Part shown: piece by piece, positions 1 to 12,100 of the stretch
Layout of the letters: each line of letters starts with the position of its first letter
Numbering within the stretch: the stretch's first letter is position 1
Source of the DNA: Cristatella mucedo
Taxonomy: Eukaryota; Bryozoa; Phylactolaemata; Cristatellidae
Assembly: GCA_009760855.2 (NCBI GenBank)
Contig: WPIO01000041.1
Location: 2,774,001 to 2,838,000 of the forward strand
Direction of reading: 5' to 3'
DNA: 64,000 nt
Made by a program: the position numbers and the translations under genes
Notes under the pieces: model-generated
Told to the model about the DNA's origin: nothing
What the model saw: the letters and a program-made list of their open reading frames with translations, nothing else
The model's database searches: none

Positions 1-237
1 CTTTTCGATCCGTTGCACTGACCGGACACACGTGGCAGAAGCCGGAAGCAGACCGCGGCTACCCTCTGTCTGCTGCTCTGGCTGGCTGGCTGGCTCGCTT
101 GCTGGCTGCAGGAGTCGATGGCTGCGAGTCGGTGCCGCACAATGCGCCGACATTTGCTGCTGCTGCTGGTCACGTACGAGCAATCGCGGCCCTCGTCCGT
201 GCCTGCAAGCCTCGTCTTCGCTCTGCCCGCCCTCCAG

Positions 238-435
238 GCACAAGCGCCTCGCTGCTGGTGAGCAAGGCACACGAGGGGGCGGGTGCCGGCGGCGCCGCTG
301 GCCGAGGCGCGCACGCCGACGGCCGCAAGGCGACTGCCAACGACTACTGCGACTTCTGTCTGGGCGATTCTTCGTACAACAAGAAAACCCGGTCGTCGGA
401 GGGACTCGTCTCGTGCTCTGACTGTGGCCGCTCCG
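238..435 (+). CDS. DPF2: DPF exon with first half of PHD1
   Basis: The reading frame covers a Gly/Ala-rich linker followed by [17 protein letters not shown] and SCSDCGRS, the first four zinc ligands of PHD finger 1. The donor is G|GTGAGC after 435 (phase 1). The start is placed after a pyrimidine-rich CCCGCCCTCCAG acceptor at 226-237. The 5' boundary is less certain than the 3' one, because another AG (265-266) would also keep the frame open. Confidence 0.88.
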
Positions 436-1187
436 GTGAGCTCTGAGTGCCTGCTTTGTGAGCGTTTGGTCGCGCTGCGCTGGCCGCTGCCTGCTCCTGC
501 AAGCAGCCGTGCTTTGCGCGTTTGACCGCCTCGGCGGCTGGATGGGGGAGGGTCGTTCGAGACTCGCCGGCGCTCACGACTCGGCTTCTGCTGTAGAGAC
601 TGACCTCGAGGCCTGTGTCGTTGAGTGGCCATCGCTTTTGTGCAGCTTGCTTTTGAACGACGTTCTAGCCGTGCCACCACGTGGTCTGTCTCGTTTTAGG
701 GCACCCGAGCTGCCTGCAGTTTACAGAGAACATGAAAGTTTCTGTGAAAAAGTATCCGTGGCAGTGCATCGAGTGCAAGTCTTGCGGCGTGTGCGGCACG
801 TCCGAAAACGATGTAATCTTCTGCTCGCCTTGCCGCGCTTGAGTCCATCCTGCCGTCTGCTTTCGGGATAGGGGCAGCCTTGCTGCTGCTGAAGCGTGCC
901 ATTGGCTTGATGCAGCAGCAGCAAGCCAGGGGCACGATGCTTGCCTGTTTGCAGACAAGCAGCAGCAGCTGCTGCTGTGATGACCCTGCCACCAGAGCTG
1001 CCACCGCTCTTCCGGCACGGGTTGCTTCGCTGCACCGCCGTTTGCCCTCTCCCCTCTCGCTCCTTCCCCTTCCCTTCCCGCCTTGGCCCAGTGTAAGGCA
1101 CTCGCCTTTGACCGTCAAGAACGTGGTTTCGAACCCTTTGGCAATTGTAAAGCACGTAACTTGGGGTGCTATACAATTTACTATTGG

Positions 1188-1251
<64 letters not shown>

Positions 1252-4015
1252 CTTATGTGTGCTGACACTTTGCATGCTGCCACTAACCACATTTACATGC
1301 TGACCCTGTGCATGTCGCCAATAACCACGTTGTTCATGATGTTTATCAAGCATTATATTACTCACGATTCAATCGCGTTTCCCTTTGCAGCAAATGTAAA
1401 GCGTGTAGGAAGAGATTGAGTTATCTGAGGGTGATTTATCAAGTGCATTATTATTAGTATTATTCCCCTCAACACTCCCCCTTCCATCTTGAATGTTGAT
1501 TTGCCGGTGCCATCGCCTTGTCCGATGCCATTGCCTTGCTCGGTGTTGTCTTATCCGATGCCATCGCCTTGCCTGATGCCATCGCATTGCCCGATGCTGT
1601 CGCCTTGCCTGATGCATCGCCTTGCCTTACATTTTGCCATTCTTTAGGCGTATTCTTGCCCTTCGGCTGGTTAGCTGCCGTTGGAGCTGAGCTTTCTGCA
1701 ATGCTACCATGTTTTAGGTTGATATATTTATTTTTTCTTATACGCTAGGACCAGTTGCTGTTCTGTGATGATTGCGACCGAGGCTATCACATGTACTGCC
1801 TGAATCCACCGCTGTCCTCGCCTCCTGAAGGTGAGCCTTGCGCGTGTGGATGGAAAAGTCGCTACCCTGCCCGGCATGTTTTGCAGTGCTGGCCCTGGCG
1901 TTTTTCGGTGGTAAATGTCAATGGGACCGTGTCAATGTGCAACCGTGCCTGCTAGCCTCTTGGTCCTCCACTGTGCCATAGCATTTGCCAATTTGTTCAA
2001 GGCCTCGCTTCTTTTGTCGTCCAAATATTTGACGATTCAGCATTCTAGCTGCGTTTTCTGTGAGGAGCTGTGCGGACTCGTTCCCCCATTAGCTGCTGTG
2101 GCTTCATCTTTGTCCAAGCAGCACCAGTATTGCAGAAATTGCAGCACGATGGGCACGATGGCATGCGAGTAGTGGAGAGGGCTATAGACAAATCTCCAGC
2201 ATAGCACACGCTTAGTCCTTGTGGCTTTGTGTAGTTGCAGACAGAGATACATTACATTTCATTCTATGTCGACGTACTATTGAGATTGATGACAATGACA
2301 CCTATTGAGATTGGTGACAGTATCTTCGAATATCGAAGGAAGCATGTTTAAAACCAGCTACCGCCTAAAAACATATGCTGATATCTGACTAGTGCTACAG
2401 TGTCCCTTGTGTACATGGGCCTCGGTAGTGATGTGAGTCAGACTTTCGTTTCGACCTCTGTCACCTATGCCACAAGTAGGCATCGCCAGTACATTCATAT
2501 TCACATGCACCCAGTGATGGCAGATAAAGGCATGTTTGTTACTATGTAACGGTGTATCTTCCTTTTTAGCCTTAGGTTTTTCTTTGTGTGCTGAAAAGGT
2601 AACTCGGATGCTTGTCAAATTTGACAGTAGTTACCAATACATTAGAAGCACAGTTGGCAGTGTATGAACACGTGTGATCTGTTGTAGTAAATTGCATGGA
2701 TTGACATAGTATATGCATTGTAGAAATTGCAGAAGTGACTCGGCTGGTTTGTTTCTGGTTTACATTTGTTTATTTATCTGGTTTTATCCTTGCAGCAAGT
2801 TCATTTATTTGGATCATCGGCTATGACTAAGCCAAAGTGTCGACCATTCTTAGCAAAAGGTTTCACTAACCAACGACCTGCTAAACGCTTTTTGTCCACT
2901 AAGAGGCTATACCAAATTTTAAGCAGGAAGATTTCTATCCGTGGGTGGTGGAAGCATTCACTCTGCACCAATATCCTACTGTACAGCATTGCGTGTTTTG
3001 TCGAAGCTGACGGCTGTCAGTGAAAATTCAGCTGCTTGTTTAGCCATTGGCGCACTGTGTCTTTCAATGCCAGGCATATTGGTGTTTTTGAGGGGAGACA
3101 CTTTGAGAATAATCTTTTAATCGATATCTTGGATCGAGATCGATTTTGCAAGGTGGCTATAGACGGCAGAAACTTGATCCATAGCCAGTGGGTGTAACTA
3201 TAATGATGTCCTTCCCCCAGTGATACGACTGCTCCTCTAGATAGGCAAAGGTGCAAGGTTGCACAAGGTGGTCTTATTAGGAAGGTGGCCGAGTAGCTGA
3301 AAACCTCTTGTCTTCTATCAATCATGGTGGAAGGATAGTTTGAGAAACTCATGTCAGACATAAAATTGTGTGGGAGATGGCAGATGTTTTTCTGGGATCT
3401 GGTAAGGTTGTATGAAAGGAATTGATGTTTATGGTGACATAGAACGTGAGCACTCTCTCTGATCCGAATCAGTTTCGGTGACATAGAACAAGTGCTCCCT
3501 CTCTTATTTTCTTTCTTCTCTTATCCCCACCTGCCCCCTCTTTCTCTCTCACCTCTCCCCTGTCTGTCTAATGCTTCTCCTTTCTCCCCTTTGACAATGT
3601 TGTCAGTTTCTTCCTCCATTTTCCTCTCCATGTTGCCTCCTCCATTGCCGATGCCGTCTACTTGATTTTTCCATGGTTATGCGAACATGAAGCTACCGGT
3701 CAACTTTAATGACTACTGATATGACTTAGTCGGTTTTCTGTGACAGCTACGGCCCCTCTGGTTGGGTCATAGGCACTGCCACTTGGTCAGCTTGCACACA
3801 GGTCTGAGCCTGCTGTGCCTCGTCGGCTGACAGGGTGTCTTATGGTTTTGGGTTGCTGCTGGTGGGTTTTAATGTCATTTTCGATCGCCAAGCTGTCAGT
3901 TTTGAGCTATGGCTTTATCGTTTGCTGCACCCCTGCTCGTTTTGCAGGCAACTGGAGCTGTCACCTGTGCATAGTCGAGTTTCACCATGGTCAGAAGCCA
4001 CAGTGGATGGCATAG
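238..4015 (+). CDS. DPF2: DPF/BAF45 double-PHD-finger protein, 3' part of gene (4 exons: 238-435, 700-812, 1749-1830, 3948-4015)
   Basis: DPF proteins are subunits of BAF (SWI/SNF) chromatin remodellers. Their tandem PHD fingers read acylated and methylated histone H3 tails in the nucleus. The spliced frame gives the tandem PHD module: [10 protein letters not shown] and [10 protein letters not shown] (exon 1), GHPSCLQFT and [18 protein letters not shown] (exon 2), [18 protein letters not shown] (exon 3) and GNWSCHLC (exon 4). Every zinc-binding Cys and His of both C4HC3 fingers is visible. All junctions are GT-AG and phase-compatible, including a glycine codon split across 435/700 and another across 1830/3948. 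The tail after CHLC is short (14 residues to the stop at 4013-4015), as in DPF proteins. The Requiem N-terminal domain and C2H2 finger are not in the window, so the gene starts upstream. Paralogue number (DPF1/2/3) cannot be told; invertebrates usually have one gene. Confidence 0.95.
700..812 (+). CDS. DPF2: DPF exon spanning end of PHD1 and start of PHD2
   Basis: The exon follows a TCGTTTTAG acceptor. It encodes [24 protein letters not shown] and GVCGTSEND, supplying the His and remaining Cys ligands of PHD1 and the first Cys pair of PHD2. The donor is GAT|GTAATC after 812 (phase 0). Confidence 0.93.
1085..1190 (+). mobile_element. SINE-A-like fragment
   Basis: TTGGCCCAGTGTAAGGC resembles a pol III box A. 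GTGGTTTCGAACCC about 40 bases on resembles box B. It is diverged and joined to the TA repeat. Confidence 0.5.
1195..1245. repeat. (TA)n microsatellite
   Basis: Uninterrupted TA dinucleotides, about 25 units, at the junction between a SINE-like fragment and a LINE tail. Confidence 0.98.
1246..1475 (+). mobile_element. LINE family 2, 3' end fragment
   Basis: The stretch contains the family landmarks CTTATGTGTGCTGACAC, CATGCTGCCACTAACCAC, TTTGCAGCAAATGTAAAGC, AGAGATTGAGTT and an ATTATT tail. These are the same landmarks, in the same order, as in the longer copy at 37205-38480 (opposite strand). Confidence 0.85.
1505..1625. repeat. 18-bp minisatellite
   Basis: Imperfect tandem units of about 18 bases related to CCGATGCCATCGCCTTG, roughly six to seven copies, inside the DPF intron. 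The frame stays partly open but is an artefact of the unit length. Confidence 0.8.
1749..1830 (+). CDS. DPF2: DPF exon with core of PHD2
   Basis: The exon begins after ...TACGCTAG and encodes [20 protein letters not shown] followed by a Pro/Ser loop ending [14 protein letters not shown] is the signature of the second PHD finger. The donor is G|GTGAGC after 1830 (phase 1). Confidence 0.95.
2165..2262 (+). mobile_element. LINE family 1, 3' tail fragment
   Basis: Diverged copy of the family 1 terminus: CTTAGTCCTTGTGGCTTTG, GTAGTTGCAGACAGAGATA and CATTACATT, compared with the clearer tail at 11500-11556. Confidence 0.75.
2263..3947 (+). other. Rest of DPF intron 3, no feature recognised
   Basis: No open frame with exon-like borders, tRNA box or known repeat landmark was seen. 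A pyrimidine-rich, CT-biased tract lies at about 3490-3600. Confidence 0.5.
3948..4015 (+). CDS. DPF2: DPF terminal coding exon
   Basis: After a CTGCTCGTTTTGCAG acceptor the split glycine completes and the frame reads NWSCHLC, the last zinc ligands of PHD2. A 14-residue tail with [10 protein letters not shown] and a TAG stop at 4013-4015 follow. Confidence 0.9.
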
Positions 4016-4637
4016 CTGTATGATTGCCGAAGCAGTTGATAATGTTGATCTTTTCGTCATCAGAGGATACGGTCGATGGAGCATCATAGATGTTGTTACG
4101 TCGTAATGCCGATCAACCATTATTGCTAATCGACCCTTGCTGGGATGACAGCAGCTGATGGTGTTGCCAGGCCGGGCCTCTTTTCTAGCACAAGCAACGT
4201 TTTTTGTAGCACTGCTCAAGTCGGCTGTGCCTACGTTGTTCCCCTTACCCTTTTCTGCATCCTGGTTGGAGCTGGTTGTTGGGGGATCTGATATTGTATA
4301 CCAAAGCACTTAACCATTGTAGTCGTGTATAGACCACAGACAGGCTGAGCACCATCTGTCTAAGCATGTCGTGCATGTATTACAAGGTTGTAGCATCGCA
4401 CGAAGTATGGCCTGCACACGCATTTTGGAGATGCCAAAGCGCTGCATAGCCTTGCTTCTAGACGTACGGTCTACGGATAGTTCTACAGCCCCACGTAGGG
4501 CTGTTTGTCCCTGCACGTTTTGGTTTATTGTTCAAACAAAACCGAAGACGTCTCAAATATGCAGCAGCTAGTGCTTAGAATCGTACTGTTAAAACTGGCT
4601 GGTCTGTGTCTTACTGCAGCACAGCTCCTGTTGTCCA

Positions 4638-4643
4638 AATAAA
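4638..4643 (+). terminator. Candidate polyadenylation signal of DPF gene
   Basis: A canonical AATAAA lies about 620 bases after the DPF stop codon. It would give an ordinary 3' UTR. Position is the only support. Confidence 0.45.
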
Positions 4644-5910
4644 GCCATTGCCTATTAGTAGTCGCAATAGAAATGCACCATCAGTCGAGCTTCGACGATG
4701 GGCTGAACTGCCTAGTTCTGACAGCATTTTTGTAATGTTTGCTTTTGAAGGTCTCGATAAGAACTGCATTTTCCTAGATTCACCCGATGGTAGGATGATC
4801 CCAGGACATTGCAGGCACCAGAGATTGAGGTCTCACCGATCATCTTTATAGTGCTCTACTAATTTCGTGCAACCATGTGTCAAGCACGTTCGCTCAACAA
4901 TGTTGAGCACGTTCAACGAGAGCATTTCTATTGATGGCAGTCGCTGTGAAGCTCGACAGGGTAACACATAGTCTAGTAGTGTGTGACCTTATAAAACTAG
5001 CTGCCAACGTCTTATAACTACCTCGGCATGACCAAAGTGTTAAGATCTCTAGATACAAAAACCTACAAAATCTTACGATTTCTAAGCGGCTTTTTTGCAG
5101 GTATGTATGAGGTGCCGATAGAAGGATGCACACAAATCCGTCAATTTGCTCCAGGAGTTGCAGACTGATGAAAACCGGTCAACCCATTCAGTGCACCCAC
5201 TTATCAGTATCTTGTAAAGCTGTCGCTTTGGCTCATGCGTACTAGATGTCACGAGCAGTATGCATTTACAACACCAAACATGACAAAAAAAAAATATATA
5301 TATATTAGGCAAGCAACGCACAGTGGGGATACAAAATACATATCGTGTAAAATACAGAACAAATGCAGCATGTAGTCACCTGAGTACACTTCCAGGTTTG
5401 CAGCACCATTATGGCCCTATATCTTCGTACATTCTCGAACTGCACTTTCGTGGTCGCGCCTGCCGAAGAGGGAATATCACACGTTGCATTACACCGCAAC
5501 TGAGCCAGTTATGTCAGGAAAAAACGAGTCTGTCGTGAGCTACTCTTCAGCTTCCAAAGTCGAATATTAAAACAGGTATGTGTGGAATGAAATGGATAAA
5601 TGCAAAATCGTATGAGGCAGCGAGTTTAGCTGTAGACATACACTTAGTCAAGTAAGATTTCCCCCTTCTCATCCTTGGCGTGCTACCGCAACGAGCTTCA
5701 ACGCATTCCGAAATACCAACGGCCAACCAATGGTCTGTATGGAGGGCACCAACCCCCCCCCAAGAGGCTCTGAAGTCTTAGAGAAATGCAACACGTGCAT
5801 AAACATGCTGGCTAAGGGACGATTTTCGCAGTGCACAACTGGTAGTAGCACAGATCAGATCTAAGAGAGTCCTCCAGCCCAGCGTGACAACCAGCTCTAC
5901 ACGAAGTGAT
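4644..5910. other. Intergenic space between convergent DPF and CCSAP genes
   Basis: No coding exon was recognised. A near-palindrome GCTCAACAATGTTGAGC lies at about 4890-4906 and a short A/TA run at about 5284-5306. Confidence 0.5.
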
Positions 5911-6114
5911 TCAAGCAGACTGACGCCATGCTCTGTAGTTGCGATTGTATTCGGATGTCCATTTAGCCGTCTCCTTGTTCATAGCTAGGTCGAAGTCGTC
6001 ATTGAAGAGAGCCCTCTGGCGGCGGGCGGCCAATGGCTCCCGACGCTCAGCCTCCTGCAGCTGGCGGACGTGCACCTCCTGTCGTTTCTTCCCTCTCAGA
6101 GCTGATTTGTTGAT
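5911..6114 (-). CDS. CCSAP: CCSAP terminal coding exon
   Basis: Minus-strand acceptor CCTTTTCAG precedes 6114; the TGA stop is at 5913-5911. The 67 residues are highly basic then acidic, with INKSALRGKKRQEVHVRQLQ, RQRALFNDDFD and the C-terminal WTSEYNRNYRAW, the family's final TEYxRxY motif. Confidence 0.92.
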   Translation of the reverse strand: MNKSALRGKKRQEVHVRQLQEAERREPLAARRQRALFNDDFDLAMNKETAKWTSEYNRNYRAWRQSA

Positions 6115-9100
6115 CTGAAAAGGTGCACGGATGAAGGAACCGCAACTGCCCCTAACACGAGGCAAGTATACACAGCCTGTTTTGTAGGTAAAAGCTACAG
6201 CAGCAGTACGTTGGTTACGAGTAATTCGTTTGGCATTAATCCGGTCACTGCAAATGGGCGAGACTTTAGTAAGGTAAAACCTGAATGCAAAATGGCTACA
6301 CTCGATAGGTACAAGAGATATAATAAGAGCGAGACCCCCACATGTTCCTACAGCTGTAAAGACGCTAATGAAAAGCAAAGCTGTAGGCATAATTTAATCT
6401 GCGAGGGTTTATTCTCAAAGCCTGCCGGCTGCTACTAGGAAGCTACGATTAGGCGTCGACTCGATGCACAAGGTGTGTTCGCTCGAAACACGAAAACAGA
6501 AGTCACTTCCGTCAGTCAAGCACAATGTGGCCCGTTTGGAGTGGGCTTGAGCAGAGCATACGAGGACTGGAGCGAAATCGAATGGTGTTATGGTTGTAAA
6601 TTGGCCATTTTTGGTAATTGCAAATGTATACGTCGCGTGCGTCGTTGCTCCAATGAAGGTTTCACGGATAATTGCCGTTGGCGACGGAAGCTTTAGCTCT
6701 GCAGGTCCTAGACTGTGGAACTCGCTCCCACGATTCTTACGCAACGACAACTACTCTCCTGCTACTGACTATGGCATCTTTTCCAGCGGTCCTGAGCTGC
6801 TACGTCCACGATACTCACTACCTCAACTGCTTTCCTGACTCTGCTATGCTTCCCACTTTCCTTTGTTGCGTGAGACGAAGTCAATTGGCTACCGAATGCG
6901 TACCGCAAGCCGAGCCGCGTAGGCTGTGAGTTCGCTATACAAAACTCTCCTGCGTAACACCCATATAGTCTTGATCTTTGTGGAGTTAAATACGGAGATA
7001 CATTACATTAAGAAGACGTCAAATTCGGCAGCAAATGGGTCTTGGTCCGATCATGCCGCAAAACGATTTGAGTTGAATACTGCTGGGTGTCTCTGGGGTG
7101 AAGTGGGGATAGAGTGGAAATAAAGTGGACAGACAGCTCAGAGCTCAGGTCGGTTGTGCCACAGCTAAAGAATCCCGTTTGGCCATATGTTTGCGAATGC
7201 TTCGTTTGCTCTGTGCCCTAGCGTATAAGACTGGGTATCGGATATCGAAGAAGCATAATTTCTTTCTAGTACCAAAACTTAATATACTCGGACTAGAACC
7301 CAACTTGCATGCTATGTAAGCTTTTTTATTCACGGTTCATGATTACACAAGGTTGCAGATATTGTTTTAAACCAGAATCGTAACTTCAAGGGTACTCACC
7401 GATAGTTTTTTTGCTCTAGTGCAGAGGTCGGCAAACTCCGGCCTTTGGGCCAGATTCGGCCTAGCTAGTGCTCCAGTCCGACCTAGCGGCCCCCAAGTCA
7501 TTTATTGATGGATCAGGCCTAATTGAGTTGAGAGCTCAATCTCTTTCTAGGCACTTTTTTCTGCTAAAGAAGCACGATCGAATGGTTAGTAATTGATTTG
7601 TCGCGGTTTTCCCCATACTGCTGGTTGCAGTTCTAACTGTTGCCCATGCTAATTTTCAGAACTGATGTCAGGCGCTTGTATGAACAGAAGCCATGACAGA
7701 AGTCTGGCCACGCCCACTCCGGCAGGCCAGTGGAGTGGGCGCGGTTTCTTCTGGCCTAGTGTGCCTTCTTGACCTCCTGAAGTAGCCTAGTGATCCTAAA
7801 CTGTTGCCGACCTCTGCTCTAGTGCATGTTCTACTATGATGCGTTGTGAGGCTGTCAGACATCGTTTCCTGCCAACAGTTTTCGGCTTTCTCAAATCTAC
7901 TGACTTGATGGATTTCGAGTTTTCTTGGATAAATGCTGATTTTCGATTTCTGCGTGACCGTGACTGAGTTCGTATCCGGATTCTCGGAAGTCAAAATATA
8001 AATATAAATATATATATATATATATTTATATATGACTACATTAGATCTGAAAATGCATCGGAATGCTGGCTTTCTGCTTGGCACTGCGTTGGCACTAGTA
8101 CGTGGTCATAGGCCAACGCAGCCGGCCAGCTTAAAGTGGACGCACCCACATCAGACCGAGGCCAAAGGATTGGTGCTGTTTTCAAGTGCAGCACGTACCT
8201 CGTCGTCGGCTCTGACGTTGAACGTACGCTTGCCTCCAGTCTCCAGCTCGTCGTCGGCAGAGCCGTACTGAGCGAACGGATTGTTTGATAGGTAGCCGCC
8301 TCCGTACCTCGACTGCCTGTCCCCTGCCGTCGTCTGAGGCGGCGCACTGCTCGGACGCCACGAGCCAGCTGGCATTTGAACCCGAGTCCTGGCTTGCAAC
8401 GGTGCCCTGCCGGATTTAGCACGACTCGGCGCCGGTCTTTGCCCGGCTTGTGGGCTTCGCTCGGCCAGCGAGGTCGCTGCAAAAGACGATTCAACATTGT
8501 GAAAGAGGGCGCCTCCTAGCGGTAAAACCGCTCAGAACAGCACTGAATAAAGGTCGCCAGATTGGGCTGCAAGCCAGCCAGCCAGCCAGGCTGCGCAGCA
8601 GCAGCAGCAGCAGCAGGCGCCGAGCGGTGGCTGCAGCCTCGAGATTCTCGGGAGGGCTATGAGGGCAGCCCCTCGTGGCCTACAGCATGCGACGGCTAGG
8701 AAGATGCCGTGTCTTGCAACAGAAGTTGCAGTGAGAGAATTTCGTCCAGTGAAGGAATGAGGAGTTGGTGGAAGCTCTGAAATTTACTTCCAAAAAAAGC
8801 CGACGTAGCACTGCCACTGTAATGAGGTAAATGAAGCGACAGGTGGGATGGTGCAAGGTGAAAGTTCACAGGTAAACGAAGCAACAGGTGGGAAGGTGCA
8901 TGGTGAAGGTACACAGGGCAAAGCAAAAAGTGGAGAAACCCCTATCCCAACCCACAGTTGCCTTCGCCAGCCACGAACCGAAGGAACGATCCGCCCTTCT
9001 TCCGTCTTTGTTTGTAGTGGCAGAAACTGTCTGAAGCGTGGGTGGACAATTCCCATTCGTACAACGTACTATGAGGGCAGGCTACGACTGTGGGCATCAC

Positions 9101-12100
9101 TGTCAGCTGCCGAAACGTGCGATTCTCGGAACTAGGTCACCATGACTACGCATGCCTGCACTTCAAGCACAAAACGAAACGGTGCACGGGAAGAGAAGGG
9201 GATTGGCTGCTGTTACAATACTACAGGGCTAAACACAAACTCGTTACAGGTAAAATCATAATGGGCATTGTATACAAACGCTTATGATAACAGAGCCGCT
9301 CGCATTGCACTACACTAAGTGTTGGTGCAATCGTTCAGGGAAACTGCAACGAATACTAGGCGGCCATTGAGGCAGTAGGCAAGCAAGCCAGTACGCATTA
9401 AACCAGCCAGCAGACTTTTCAATGGCTGTTAGCATTCTGCAGATAGCGCCTGCCAGCAAGCCCAGTCTTGTTGCCTGACAATCCTGATCGCCTGCTGCAA
9501 GCCGGGCGATAGCCGTCCGAGGCTGTCCGCCTGCTATACAAATGAGGATCGGCCGACTTTTACTGTACCACATACTGGTCAATGGTGACTGGACTGCTCG
9601 CAGGAGAATGAATTTGGTGTGTTTGAAGGATTGGAAACATTCGCTACTACTAATGTTGCCACGAAAGGCCAGCACTACCACAGCAGAGGCGGCAGCAGCA
9701 GCGGCGGCTGATGGCATACGGCTTCGAAAAAGGCTGCGCATGCGGCAGTAGAGCGGTGATGGCATACTAGGTGAGACGGTCGCCTTTCACGACCTCGGTC
9801 CGAGTCGTCAATTTCAAAGGCTACCTTCGAGTTTACACCCGGAAGCTTAAAAAAGTCGGGGCTTCTTTTTTCACTCGAAAGCTGAATTCCCGCCAGTCGG
9901 ATCCTAAACAGATTTATAAGACAGTAAACCATTTACTGGCCAATGCTGACAGTTCTGACTCCCCAGATATTAATGGCTCAGCCGAAAAGTTTTCAGCCTT
10001 CTTTACAGAGAAAGTTGTGCACATTCGTGCCTCTATAAAGCCCCCTCCGACTAAAGCAATTGCGGAATCACAACCTGTGACCTTCCTTAAAAGGTTTTCT
10101 GAGGTTTCTGCATGCGATGTGGCTATGTAAATAAGGTCTAGCAAAAAGAGCTCGTCTCCTGAAGACCCTATACCATCATCTCGGTGGTCTTCACTGGCAC
10201 ACCAACTTAGCCCTGCCATAACCGAGATTTTTAATGCTTCATTGGTAAAAGGGGTCGTCCCCAAGTCCTTCAAATCGGCAATCGTTAGACCCATACTTAA
10301 AAAGTCTGGATTAGATACAAAGGTCCTTGCAAACTATCGCCCAGTTTCCCTCCTTCCTTTCTTGTCAAAGATTCTTGAAAAATGGTTGCTAAGCAGCTGG
10401 TTGAACATATTGAGAAGAATGAAATGTCAGAAACATTTCAATCAGGGTTCAAGAGGCAACATTCCACTGAAACTGCTCCTCCGTGTTAACAATTGACATT
10501 CTACGTGGCAACGACGACGGAAATGTCAATTCGCTAGCTCTGTCAGCTGCTGCCTTCGACAACATTGATCACGATGGTCTACTTGAACGATTGAGAACAG
10601 CGATCAGTGTGGCAGACGAGGCACTGGCATGGTTTAAATAGTACTTGTCTGATCGTATTCAATTCGTTCCGTGTGGGGGTCATTTCTCACACACGAGACG
10701 GGTCACCTGTGGAGTCCCTCAAGTGTCTGTACTTGGTCCCTTGCTGTTCTCGATTTATCCTCAACCTCTGGGAAAAGTGATTAAGGCCAATGGAATGGGA
10801 TATCACTTTTATGCTGAAGATAACTCAGCTGTATTTGTCGTTCAAACCGTTGGAATCTGCTGCAGCAACTGATAAACTGAATGCTTGCCTTGCCGACATT
10901 CGATCCTGGATGTCGGAAAACTTCTTGAAACTAAATGACGATAAAACCGAACTGCTGCTCATAGGACACCCTAAGCATGGCTGCAAGGCTGGTCTTCAAG
11001 TCCCAGCGGTTTGAGCACGTGTCACCTCTGCTGAAAGAGCTAGGATGGTTGCCGGTTGAACAAAGGATACAGAGCAACGTTCTTAAGCTGACCCACAAGG
11101 CCCGCCACTGCGTAGCTCATTCGTACCTAGCTGAACTGCTGCATCAGTTTCAGCCTGTTCGCGCCCTCAGGTCCTGTGTGGACAATAAATTAGCTGTCCC
11201 ATTCCTCCGCTTAAAGACAGTTGGCGACAGAAGCTTTAGCTCTGCAGGTCCTAGACTGTGGAACTCGCTTCCACAATTCTTATGCAACGACAACTACTCT
11301 CCAACTGCCGACTATGGCACATCTTTTTCAGCGGTCCTGAACTGCTACTTCTATGCTACTGACTACCTCAACTGCTCTCCTGACTCTGCTATGCTTCCCA
11401 CTTTCTCTTTGTTGTGTGAGACGAAGTCTGTTGGCTACCGAATGCGTACCGAAAGCCGCTTAGGCTGTGAGTGCGCTATACAAAACTCTCCTGCGTAACA
11501 CCCACATGTCTTTATGACTTTGTGGAGTTACTGACGGAGATACATTACATTACATAAGCATGTGGCTGGATTAAAAGGCTTTGCTCTTCTAATAGGTGAT
11601 GCTGTTGTGCGACCATCACCACGTGCTCGAAATTTAGGTATCGCTGTCAACAGCCGCCTCAATTTTAAAAGCTTCATTGAGAAGACTGCTTCTACGGCTA
11701 GCCATCACGTCCGATCCCTATCCAAGATTAGGAGCTGTCTCCCACAGTGGCTTGTAAAAGATTTATCTAGCTCCTTAGGTCTGACTCGGCTTGATTACTG
11801 TAATTCCCTTTTCGTTGGGCTACCAAAGAAAGCAACTAAGCCACTGCAGCTGGCTATACATATGGCTGCAAGGCTAGTCTTAAAGTTCCAGAGGTTTGAG
11901 CACGTGTCTCGTTTGCTAAAAGAGCAAGGATGGATGCCGGTTGAGCAACGGATACAGAGCAAGGTTCTTATGCTGACCCATAAGGCCTGCCACGGCTTGG
12001 CTCCTTCCTACGTAGCTGAACGGCTGCACCAGTTTCAGCCTCTTCACGCCCTCAGGTCCTGCGTGGACAATAAATTAGCTGTTCCATTCCTCAGCTTAAA

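Larger units (their letters stand above)
813..1748 (+). other. DPF intron 2, filled with repeats
   Basis: This intron holds a SINE-A-like stretch (about 1085-1190), a TA microsatellite (1195-1245), a LINE family 2 tail (about 1246-1475) and an 18-bp minisatellite (about 1505-1625). No other gene is visible. Confidence 0.7.
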
